This document shows positions 46,268 through 58,600 of a stretch of 64,000 nt of DNA, piece after piece. The position numbers and the translations under genes are program-made. The stretch is from Lingula anatina (lineage: Eukaryota > Brachiopoda > Lingulata > Lingulida > Lingulidae). Under the pieces are notes generated by a model. It was not told where the DNA came from, searched no databases, and saw only the letters and a program-made list of their open reading frames with translations. How positions within the stretch are numbered: position 1 is the first letter of the stretch; every line of letters starts with the position of its first letter. The stretch spans positions 132,258 to 196,257 of the forward strand of contig NW_019775858.1 of NCBI RefSeq assembly GCF_001039355.2. Direction: 5' to 3'.

Positions 46268-47972
46268 TTCCTGTGTTTTCTATAAAAAAAAATGTTTGCA
46301 ATTGAACATCCATTTTCAGTCACGTTAACGTTTACAAAACATACAAAGCGTAGGCTCTTTTTTGTATGTGCCCCGACGACATTCCGTTTTCAAACAGACT
46401 GAAAATTTCATTTCTATTCCAAAAATGTTTAAAGGAGGGTTTCAGACGGAAATCTGTTTTGAGTTTTAGGACTGCATGTGCAACCCATGCGACCAGTGCA
46501 TATTTTCCCGTTTGTTTTAGATAAGTCACAAGATGTTTTCACAGTTCTCGTGACCTTACACTCTCTGCTATGAGAGCGACCTGGAAACTGTCACGAGCTA
46601 TTCCTTACCTGATAAACTTGCCTGTGCCTTCAGCACAGGGCTATCGCTAAGAAAACATTTACTAAGTTCATGTCGATAAATCACATAAAAATCCTACCCC
46701 AAATACTTAAAGAACATCGCCTCTTGCTGGGCGCTTAACGTCTAATAGAACGCTCATTTCGGTTGTCATTTATCGTGCAAGTTAGCATTTCAATTATTCA
46801 AGCCATCATTGAGCCTACAATTACATTTTAACTAGCTTTTCCTTTAACATTTCAAAAGTACCTTGATCGGTTCCTTTCGTACAAAATTAGGGTTTAATCT
46901 GGATACCAATTCAGTTGCTGTCTACATCAAGTGTCCAATGCTGGCCTAGAACAAAATAGCACCGTTAGCGATTCCGTCCCAGATAAGAGTGAAGCAGACG
47001 GTAAAGTAGTTCTTTTTTTATGTCGTCACAATTTCACCATGCTGGAGGCTGTATTGGTTGATCTCAAGGTTCAATTGCAAGCAACTTCTCTGACCTCGTT
47101 CTTTTTTATGCGCAGTAAACAAAATTGAATAGCCCAAGTAGGAGTAAATAAAGATAAAGCGTTTCACCATTCACTACACAATTCAAGTAATCATTTTAAT
47201 CTACAATGAAAAACCAAAGTGGTAAAACTGAGCACGTACCAAGGTCAACAGGTCGGGGTGTATAAGCAAAGCAATTGTTAAAATACTTAGGATTCGTTTA
47301 TTCAACAAGGAGTTAAGTAAATGTTATATCTGTCTGGATGACCTGTGACTTCCCAGTCTTGCCACCTATCACTGATTTTTCTCATTGCTGTAGCTGACGA
47401 ACGTTTTTGGGATAATTTATTTTCTTAAGTTTTAAACATTAAAAGTTTTTTTTCATAACATTAAAAACTCTTAATGTTGCCATCACAGCTCTTTAGATAA
47501 AAACAACAGAAAAGAAAATTTACATTTTTCAAAGCTTTCACGAGTGCCATTATTTCGAAGGTGTCCACAGTTGAGTAAAAGTTCCCATTCACAAGGCTTA
47601 ATATGAAATAGCTGCAAGCCCGTGGTTCTGGCTATGGATATCACGTCTTCATTTTGAGTGCATCATAATTAACGTAACTTTATGCTTTGAATTTAAAAAA
47701 TTAAAAGCGACATGTAGCTGCAGTTAAAAATAGACTCTTTAATAGGATTTTAGTCTGTGAACTTGTTAAGCATGTAACAAAAAAAAAAAAAAAAAGCGTC
47801 ATATTCTGAACAGCCTAAGCAAGATAAGGCTGATAAAGTAGGACTGGGAATACAAGGTACTTGTGTAAGATGCGTCAGCATCTTGCCGAATTAAAGAGTA
47901 CGTTATGGTAGCATATCTGTACAAAACACCAAAGAATAAAAAATCTGACCTCCTATTCATAGGTGTTTAATT

Positions 47973-48228
47973 ACCTCCGCCAAGGAGGTTGTTTTTACCC
48001 CTGTTTGTTTGTTACCTCCGCCAAGGAGGTTATGTTTTCACCCCTGTTTGTCTGTTTGTTTGTTTGTCTGTCATCAACATAACTCAAAAAGTTATGGACC
48101 GATTTTGATGAAATTTTCAGGAACTGTCAGAAGTGGGCCAAGGAACAGTTGGTTAGTTTTTGGTGGTGATCCGGATCATTAACCATCAATAATCAATAAT
48201 AATCAAAAATTGCTGCCGTGGCGGAGGT
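47973..48228. mobile_element. ACCTCCGCCA element with duplicated left end
   Basis: ACCTCCGCCA at 48014 and TGGCGGAGGT ending at 48228 are inverted ends. The left ~41 bp (CTCCGCCAAGGAGGTT...CCCCTGTTTGT) is repeated directly at 47973. The interior has GTTATGGACCGATTTTGATG, a sequence type I associate with dispersed repeats of many marine invertebrates. Confidence 0.65.
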
Positions 48229-49024
48229 CTTTTCTAGTTGTATTGCCTAGTTATGAAATTAATACAGATTTGGATTTTTGGGGGGATTTTTATAGATTTT
48301 TACGAGTAATTCTTTGTTTGTTTGCTTTTAAACATATTTATTTTGCTATGATTGACGTCTCACCAATCACATTCATATAGCTCAACTGGTGCAATAACCT
48401 TACACATTTGCCGTTTTTTCGTTGATCAGTAAATATAAGAGGACATGTCTGCTAAAAGGTATTGAAAACTCAGTCAAAAATTATTATATTAACAACAAAG
48501 TGTTTTTTCTATACACTGTGCCGAGGGCCTTTTTTTAGATACGTAAAAAGACGACGGTATTGTCTCCTCGCCGATCATTTGACTGAAGATGTGCAGGAAA
48601 GCAAGCAATATACCCCGATGCAATGATAAGTCATGTAAATGCGTTGAATTAATACACCGTTTCTTGCAACCATTCCACAGGGAGAAGGATTTCTTAATTT
48701 TCCAGCGTTTTTAAACCATCAAGTGTCCCCCTCTTAACACAAATGATAGGAAATTACCATTTCTAAGTATCAGAGAAAATCATTTCGCTTATATGCGACC
48801 TAGACAGACCAAGACATTTCTGTTCTCTCGGGTTTCTAATTCCTTCTGAATTTTTACATTGAAACTAATGGTATGTAGACCTATGCCACTAGCAGTGTCC
48901 ACTTTCTCTGTAAAGGTAATAATTCTTTTCTATTTGCATTTCTATCCAAACTTAAAAGCCGGTTTAAAAAAACTGGAAATCTGTTTAAATGTGAAATTCA
49001 ATGGTATGAATTTTTTCATACTTC

Positions 49025-49026
<2 letters not shown>

Positions 49027-49070
<44 letters not shown>
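49027..49070. repeat. (GT)n microsatellite
   Basis: Uninterrupted dinucleotide run. Confidence 0.95.
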
Positions 49071-49071
<1 letters not shown>

Positions 49072-49672
49072 GGTAAAGGGAAACTGAAAATTGGACAACT
49101 GTATTTTTGGAATGACAGGTGGATTCTGAGCAATGCTATTGCAGTCCGCATACAATAGCATCCCGACCAATATTCTGATATACAATAGTGAATGCACATT
49201 TGTTAACATGGAATATTACAGAAACATCACCGAAATGCGCGCGGGCATCGCGGGTAGGCTTAAACTTAATTTGAGTAAATATACTGAAGTATGCTTTCAG
49301 AGTAGGAGTGATGCTCCTACTATTTTAAATTAATACATAGCTTTAGTCTTGTTGATTTCCAAATAATGTATATGAATGAAGCGCCACAGTACTGATCTAT
49401 TAGACTACAATAAATTCTCTCTTAATGACCTGATTATGTTCTATCTTAATGAACTTGGGTTCTTCCCGAAAAGTACTGAGGGTATTATTTTGTACTTAAT
49501 AATTAAGAATTGCAACGTACACGCGATTTGAACTTTTGATTACACAACTGGGCCTGTTACCTGAAAGGCACTTTTTATCCTATATGCTGTCATTTCCCAC
49601 CCAAACGCCACTAATGATTCATTCAGCTGCTCTCAATTTATGATCAAATCCGTTAGTGTTTGTGTGTGCGCG

Positions 49673-49675
<3 letters not shown>

Positions 49676-49723
<48 letters not shown>
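49676..49723. repeat. (AG)n microsatellite
   Basis: Uninterrupted dinucleotide run preceded by GTGTGCGCGCAC. Confidence 0.95.
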
Positions 49724-49725
<2 letters not shown>

Positions 49726-51230
49726 GAGAATTATAAAAAAAATTGCCATGGGTGAATTTAATTTAAATTGGCTCAGATAAATAAAGCATGGAATATCTAA
49801 TGTAGGCTTTTATAACTTGATTGCATAATCATGAAATATTAAATTGCGTCATCTTTTTTTTTCTTGCCCTTAATTGATAATTCTTTCCTAAATTTCTTAA
49901 TAATTTGCCTTCCATAATGGCATAATTATTTTTCATCATTTCCAAGTAATGAAAGATTTACGTCAAACCTCAAATGTGAGGTAAAATATTTCAATAGGCC
50001 CGAAAATAAATCCTATTAACAGGCCTTATTAGTTATTTTTTCAAGGACAGCCAAACATTCACCCAGAAATGACGCACATAAGTTTGATAATCAAGCTAAC
50101 ATAGTGAAAACAACAGTATTGTTACTTTTCATTTTTAATTTCACTTCTTGTCTTACCTTCCTCATTATGGAGAAATTATTTCTCCGCTCCTTTATGACTC
50201 CCAGAATCTCTTTTACTCTGTTTTTTTTAAACGACATTTTTAACATTTCTTTCAAAATACATCACTTTGCATTATGTGGGCGAAATTTCACTTTGGGCAC
50301 TGATGTTTATGTGTTCAAGTAAAAGACGACATTGTCCATAGATTACTAAGTGCACGTTTTTTATCGCGCAATATGTTTCCCTAAATAAAAAATGGGAATC
50401 GCCGTGCATCTCTAAAATAGTGGTGAGGCACAAGACCCATTTCCATTTCTGTCAATACAAACAACTCCGTGTTCTGGAGCGTCTAAATAAACCTTTCCTA
50501 CTGCGCTTCCCCCGTGCGAAAACGGCTGAAAAAACATTTAGCTGCCTGCAAAAATTAAGGCAATCTATCTTCAAGCTAGTCTTGTGTGTTATTGAATAAG
50601 TTCCCAATTACTTTATCTATTATTACCTCAGGTGGAGGGACCTCCGATATTTTTCTTAATTTGCCGCTAATGACATCGTATGCGAAAATTGCTAATCACT
50701 ACTAATCTTTTTATAGTCTTGTCGACCTAGGTTGTGTTCGGAGATATTGATATTGAGAGCTGGGATTGTTCTTATGTCTAAAGGCTTCTTGGCAAATTTG
50801 CGCTAGGAACATTAAGAGATTTAATCATTAAATATAAATTATCACGGGATGCGAAAATTGCAGACAATCGTCATTACTCGCGTTTCTATCTTTAAGTGGT
50901 CATTTAAGTCCTTAATTAAGGGAAACAATCGAAACTAAGAGGATAATAGACTATTGGAATGATCATAGAATAGAAAAACACTCGAAATACGATTTGTGCT
51001 GTTGACCCACGTACAAGGATAGGCCACGACCAAAATCGATGCAAATTTGATAGAGCCTTGTTCCGAAAGCGATCATAATTTACACCATGTTTAGATTTTA
51101 TCTTGCAAATGTTTTCCAGAAACAATTCGAGTAAAAAATCCCGAAGGGAAGATTTGTTGAACGCTAAAAGTGTGCTGCCCAGCAGACGACAGCTTATATT
51201 ACCTCGCGGAGATTGGAAACGAGCCGCCCG

Positions 51231-51380
51231 ATTGGTCAAAACATTCGGCTATGATTGACAGCTCCGAGTATTGATATTTCAATTACAAGGACTTGGTAAT
51301 TTGCTCGTTAGACAAAAGCTAATTAGATTGCCAAGTTTGCACGGGCCTATAAAGAGAGGAGAAGGTGTGAACTTTGTTAT
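51231..51380 (+). promoter_or_regulatory. Candidate Vsx core promoter
   Basis: An inverted CCAAT box (CGATTGGTC) lies near 51229-51237 and TATAAAGA at 51349-51356. A start of transcription near 51380 would give a ~270-base 5' UTR. A TAATTAG homeodomain core near 51319-51325 just upstream could allow autoregulation. Inferred from motif spacing. Confidence 0.45.
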
Positions 51381-51653
51381 ATTTTGACAAACAGAAATGG
51401 ATATTATCGCCTGGACTACGTGTGTTTTTTGACTCACTGGATCCTTCGGCGAAGAGATATAACATTTGACGAGTCCCGGTTATCATATTCAGTAAAGGTT
51501 TGTTCAGGTGGAAGATAATAATCATCTATAAAGAAGCGGGAGTTCATTCATTTGCACACCCTCAAACGCTAGTCAATATCTTTGAACACAATACTGATCA
51601 GAACCTCTATTTATTACGTGCATAGATCAGGTTTAGGGAGAGATCGGTGGACT

Positions 51654-54600
51654 ATGAGTATAGGTCCGCCCCATCACCTTGGTGTTTCTCCGGTGACTGT
51701 CTCCAGCGCGGCCGCTATGTCAGCCGTCCTCGGGTCCCCGACGGCCGGGTACTCTGCCGCTAGCTCCCACCACCAGCAACAGAGAACTCCATTCGCTATC
51801 CAAGAACTGTTGGGGTTGCGGCAATGTGACATGAATCGTATAGGGGGATTCCGGCCTGGTTGCCCCTACTGCCGGCTATATGACCTGCTCTCTGCCTGCC
51901 CACCACGCTGCCCAGCTGAGCGACCCCCACGGGGCAATGTACGCCTCTGCCTGGAGACACGGCTTCGTGAACCCCTACGCTGCGGCGGCGGCGGCGGGAG
52001 GAGCGCATGGACAGGGCCTCTTGGCGATGCACCATGCCACACACGCAGCCACGGCCAGCTCGCACTCGGGTGAATCTACATCGGCTGCAGGTTAGAACCT
52101 CTTGTTGGCATTTTTTTATTGTTTTGTTTTTCTGCTGCATGTGTGAGTTCCGGGCCCCGTGTCCCGTGCATGTGGGAGTGTTGAGATAATTGGCCCGTGT
52201 CTCTGAAATGTTGTTGGGTGATTGTCTGTCTGGTTCGCATATGTGAAGTATTCCGGAAGAACGCTTGTAAAAATAATACCAGATCAAAATGCTATTTTGT
52301 TCATTCTGTCTTTCGTATAGAATAAAACATTCTTAACGAGGTTAAAATATTTTTATAATGTATAATATTTTTACAACAAAGTCTATTTTAGATAGTACGC
52401 CGGCAAATTTATTGTTCCTAATTTTGACTTTATTTATTAACTGAGTATTTCATTGACTACTACACTAGAATCTTATTATTTAGAGATGATACTCCTGTTT
52501 TTCTCAGAGAAAACATTATTCCCATAGATATACATTATTTTGTATGTGCAGATGCAATTTTCAATATCCGTTACTAGAACTTGAGCTCTTTAAGTTCGGA
52601 CATCACCTTTTTGATAATTATTTGATTGCTATGCTCAATGTTAATCTTTAGGAAATACTCATTTGGAGGAGACCGAGACCCTTCGCTTTAATAAAACTAT
52701 AATTTTCTTCCTGGTGAATGTAAAACGTTTGGGTAGTGTTGCCAAAAAAACAAGGTATACTTTAGAGTGATATATATGAATATTAAAATGCTGAAATATT
52801 TGACTGAAATGAATTTCTTTAAAATTAGATTTCAGTATCAATAAAGTGGCCTAAATTCCTACATCAGGGGGATTTTGAAACAATGTTTTGAAGTAAACCT
52901 TTGACCACTTGATTGTTAAGAAAAAAGGTCGTGTTTTTCAGGATTCATGTATCTTTTTGATTTCTTGTTTAATTCTTATTATTTACATTTTAAGGAGACA
53001 GCTATGTCGGATGGTTTGCAACGAAATATACCTTCCGAAATGTATTTTTCTACTAGTACAGTACATATGTTTTCGTCAATAAGAAAATTATGAAAGATGT
53101 TTGTCCAGTTGTACCCTTCTTACTCTTCATTGTCAATGAGAACACAATACGAAACTGTTATTGCATAAATTTAGTCTAGCTTATATCGAAATGAAGATAA
53201 CCTTTGGGATGTGCACAAGTAAGTATCTTGTTTTTCTCAAAAAACACCATTTTCACATAATTTTACTTGTTTTGTTCAATTTCTATCTACTAATGAAAAT
53301 ATGAATGCTAAAAAACGTGCTGATTGAAAATAGGGGAAAGAAACCTTGAACCTTGTGGATACGTTCTTTATGAAATATAGATAACAAGATGTTAAATAGG
53401 ATGTCCCTCTTAATCTAAAATACTTGGCTGAATAGTCAAAAGATTGTACTTTACGGTAATTATAAAATGCAGCTATGGTCGTGCTCAGGACAAGTAGAAT
53501 TCCAAATTTTGGAAATCCGTCAGCTTTCTACATTTTGCAGCGCTAAAATAGGTTTTGGCAGAGCGGTTAGTCGGGTGTCTTGTTTCCATCGCCAAATGAA
53601 TACACACTTAGTTTATTATTAACCTATTCTCATTTTTAATAGATTAAAGATCCCCGCAACACAGTTTAAGCTTCCATGCTTGAAAATTCGCTCTTCTTCA
53701 AGTAAAAAAATCCCTTCTCTCTCTCTCCTCTCTTTCTCTCTCTCCCTCTGTCATATAATTAATGTATTTCCATTACTTCCTTTTGAGAGGGTGCGAGTTT
53801 TTCCGTGGCATACACGTATGAAAGTAAGTGTTAATAGGGTGCTAATAAAAGCTACAGATGCATATCACTTGATGGTAGTGTTATATTGACTTTATCACCT
53901 CGAGTGCTCTATCCCGTCTGCTTTTATTTCGCAGAATATGTATTTGATAGAATTGATGCGGAGAACTACCAACATCGGATTCAGAAGAACTGACGCGTGA
54001 GCAAATTTCATATATGACATTTGCAAATAGCTGTGTCTCTTTCGTCTGAGTACTGTTTCGGTAAATACGAGCTTTGTGCTTGGATTCACTCGTGTGGCTT
54101 TTCTTACATGTGAACTCGAGCAACTTTGGGTTTGGTATCCCCAAAGGCTCACTTGTGATTTCGAATTGTTGACACGGAGATGATAGACTTTATACGGTTT
54201 TTCCTAACAGCCATGCAATGCCGCATTGCTTAAACCCATTAAAACGTGTCACTTGAGTTGAAAGTTTTTGATAAAAAGAAAGCGAAACGCAAATACACAT
54301 TTTATCGTCGATTAAATTTAAATAATGGTAAATCATTGTCTTACAGCAACCTATACTTTTCGGATACAATAGATGGGAGAAAAAAATAAAAGCATTACTA
54401 GTTTAAACTAGTTTAGGTAATAAAGACATGTTTTTATAGCACCTGTTATTGTCTGTTCGAAGAATCCATGCCCACTAAGTTAATCAACAGTTCACGGCAT
54501 TTATACCACTTCACTCGTCCTTAGCCGGCGTTTATTGGTCTGACTGATATCGTCATCGTCTTCTTCACATTACCCATCTGATAACAACAGCGTTCGATCA

Positions 54601-55637
54601 ACAAATTATGATCTGGCAAAGCTGAGCTTTTATCAGTTTGTTAAGGATCGGAATCCCTTCTAAGTGAGATCAGGCTGGCTTCTAATGTTTTAACGAGACC
54701 TAGGGGTCAAATTAAGGAGCGACCAGGGAGAGGAAAGGTGAACTGAAGGTCCGGGGTCACACCTCCTCCATAGCACATTCCACTCAATTTAAGGAATATG
54801 TACTGTTTTATATGATTGCTCAATTCCCCATTGTAATTTCAATGCTCATCGTATTTATTCAGACGGTAATTCGCCCAAGCGCCCCGGTAGAGAGACCCTT
54901 CAGTTTGCCATGAGAGACCGACGCGCGCATCGCCCAGCATGAAAACTCAGAAAATTCAATAAATATTTACCACCTATTGAATTAAAGGTTGAAGAAGTCA
55001 TGTAGCACAGCTTCTCCAAAGACGAACCATCGGAAAATTGAATTTGCCGGAGTGCCCGTATTAAATATCAAATTCAAATTACGACGGAAATTCAGTTGTG
55101 ATCAGAAGAATATATCACTCTAATTAGTGCACGTCTACGAAATAATATCTGTTCGCATTGAAAAGAGGCATAACATTTACCTGTGCATTATGAAAACTTC
55201 CTTCCCTTAGCTCTCAAATAGTGGTACTTAATCCGAACATTTTCATTTGAAATCAATAACGCACATAACGTCTAATGTGTTGCTTCTCAACTTTCGTTTT
55301 AGATCGGTTTTACTGTAAGTTATTTTATTTCTATTTAAGTTATTACTTTTGACAACGCGAGCACTTTTTCTCGCGGTTTTTATTTGCTTTGAGCTTTTAC
55401 ATCTGAAAAGTGGTTCAGATTTGCTTGTTAAAGGTCCATCGATTCTGATCTCGCTCATCTCTAAGGACCATGTATTTGATTAAAACACTTGTAGCAAACT
55501 TGTTTTCAGCTATGATTTAGTTAGGCCAGAAAGGCTTGTCTAACTCGTACAAAATAGAAGTCTCTCTGCCTCTCGCGTCCTTGTACTGTCTGCTTGCTTG
55601 CAATCGGTTGTTCGCCTCATCCTCTTTTCCATTTCTC

Positions 55638-55676
<39 letters not shown>

Positions 55677-58600
55677 CATCCCCCTTCCCCCACTCTCTCT
55701 CTCCCACCTGGGATTACTGCCTATTACTCCCCCTGATTATGTGAAATTATAGCTGATTAAATGATCGCTAACTTTTGAAACGCAATACAAAAACCTAATT
55801 TCAAAATTACTAAACATATACACTTGACATATCGCTCTAATCACCTTAATGCTCTTACAGGTTGTAATTGTCTTTTTTATCAATACTTTCAAAATATGAT
55901 GTTTTATGAGTGGTGCTTTCTGCTATCAGCCTCATCATTTAATTGCAACTTTTGCATATTTTATGAAACTTATTGGAATGAATAGATCATTACAGCAATT
56001 AAGCCTGGGAAAAATTAGCACTCTTTTTTTCATATCGGCCTTTTATCACAGAGTGCACTATTTATTCGTATATCAATGTAGAATTCCCTGGTGTGCAGTT
56101 CTTTCAAAAAGATCCTCCATTTTAAACCAGAACATGGCGAGACGGAAGCGGTTTAGTCGTATTATTCCACCTACATATTTCGAATTTAGATTGAAATCGT
56201 ATTCTCTGCAGTATATTTCCTTAAGCATTGTCAACTGAACGCAAATAACTTTTTGCATATATTATGAAATTTTTTGAAGCTTAACGGTTGGCAAAGTATC
56301 TTTTGAATGTCTTCCTAACTCATTTTGCCCAAATTTGTTATTTTGTGTGAAATAACTATTGCTTTGTGATCACATTTTACAGATATACCATTTGCACATG
56401 CAATGAGTGGTACAAAGTTCTGGTCTTATGTATCTGACAAATAGATGATATTTTGTCAACCGCCTTTAAAATGAGAACATAGAGCAAACGCACTCTAACA
56501 CATGTTCGTAGAGATTAATAATGCTGGTGATAATTGATCTTATCACTAGAATCTTAACAACAGAATTTCGTCATGAGCGTGGATTTTCAATAGCGCCACC
56601 CATAAAGAAGAGCGCTTCATAATTACACATTGAACGGCATTCTGGACAAGACGAACTGATTGAGCTTTTCGTCAGTAATTAGTAGCTAGTTTCCTCGCGC
56701 TTTGGACATGACAGTTCATCAGGAAATCAATTTACGCCCTGTTAACTACTTGTAGTTGCCGTTGTTGGTGCAATGTAGTACATGTACGGCGGTCCTGACT
56801 AGTCATATCGCAATCAAACTTGCTCCATATTGCATGCTTATGCTGCCATGGTTTGCCCCATTGTCTTGAAGACGAGGGAAGTGGGGGGCGGGGGGGGGGG
56901 GGGAAGGTAGACGTGGCTTCTGTTGCCCAATAGAAACATGACTGAATTAGCTATTCGCATCGAATACGTAACAGTAATTTTGACGGTTCCATTTAATTGC
57001 TTATGCAGGCATTACCTCTGCTGCACAATATATCTTAGGTGAAAAAATTCCAGGCAGAACAGCAGACATGCCTCCTCGCTTCGCTCCACCTTAAATTACA
57101 ACGTGACATATTCAAAGCAAGGAGAATTCTTACCCACCCCCCACCCCCCGTGCCCCTCCTTTACCTGCTGTCTTTAAAGTCTCAGTTCTGCTTGCGTTTG
57201 ATTCAGATGTTTGCAAACAAAAGACACAATTTTAATCATTTTTCTACTATGGAAAATCACTTATTATGTATGCATATCTAAGTATTTTCTAATTAAAGGC
57301 CCTCTTCTTACGCGTGGAAGAAAAGCCAGGTAACGTCTGGTTCTTCATCGAACGTGATTTGGTTAAAGATTATATCTACTTTTGTGTTACTTTTATATCA
57401 TCGCATACACTAGTGGGCTTGATTTGGTCTTAAAGTGCAATTTAAGAACACAAATAGTCTTACATGATCTTAAAACCTGAATAAGACCATTTCTAGTCTG
57501 ACAGCCAATTAAGTTGTCTCCCCTTACACATTCTCCTATTTAGAGCAGAGGTGTCCTCTATTGTGAGGGGAGGTATCCCCCATTGTGAGGGGAGGAAACT
57601 GCTTGACCACTTAAGTAGATGTTAGATCATTTTTGATCTTAAAAGCAGATTCAGTCCATTTTAAGACTACTGCTGTAATGATTAAGATCGTGTAAGATCA
57701 CTTGTGAACTTAAATTGCACTTTAAGACCAAATCTAGCCCACTAGTGATAGCGAAACGATCCCTTTTTCTAACATGCTGGATTTGAGTTTTCAAGCCAAG
57801 AAAGTAATGGCGTTCCTCCCAACCCTCAATAATCTTTTGGCATATAGATATTTTAAATAATTGTTTCGTTTTTACTTTGATAGGCTGATTTTTTTTAAAG
57901 ATATGCATACCTCCTAAGCTAAACGTTGGCAGTGCCAATGGTTTATGTACGTCACCATCAGGAGCAGAAACAAGGGGTGGGAACAGCATTAAATAATTAT
58001 AATACACGGAAAGCACTGAAAAAAATCAATGTGTCAACTAGTCTATATCACTTTTGTTTTTGGAATAATGAAACTGATAGCAACAATAAATCATCAATAA
58101 TTGTAATGATGCTAATAGCCACCAGTTTAAAAATGTATGGTTTTTATATTGCCAACATTATATTTTACGGACTAATTGATGACACTCACTGAAAGAGCTT
58201 CGTCGATCTAATAGTCCTGTCATTAGCATGAAGCTTGACGGTGTGCAGCGAAATGTTATTATTAATTTATCGTAGCTAATTCAATTAATACATGAGAGCA
58301 AGTCAGACAACTAACTAATTACTTAAAAGCACATCCGTTTACCTGCCCTCACTTGCCCGATCGAACATTTTAACCTGGATATCTTTTCAGGCCTGATTAA
58401 TGTAATAAATAAAGTTGCCTTTAGGAAGAAGAAAAATAGTTCGCGCTAAAAAAATGGAAGTATCGACACAAAAAAAGTCGTTCTATCTCTCTATATGGTG
58501 ACATTATAGACACCGCTGCTCGTTGTTTATATTGTGGTTAAAATTAGCGTCGTTAAAATTAATTATTTCCAATTATGTTGGCTATAGACAATGTTTTTTG

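Larger units (their letters stand above)
46610..51230. other. Intergenic, mostly unique sequence between two divergent genes
   Basis: No coding exon seen. Includes the inverted-repeat element at 48014-48228, a (GT)n run and an (AG)n run. The part from about 50.3 kb to the promoter is free of obvious repeats and may hold regulatory DNA of the homeobox gene. Short open frames have no domain. Confidence 0.45.

Noticed and set aside
51796-52287. A 163-codon minus-strand frame opposite Vsx exon 1
   Set aside because: It is a GC-rich shadow of the real exon with no domain.
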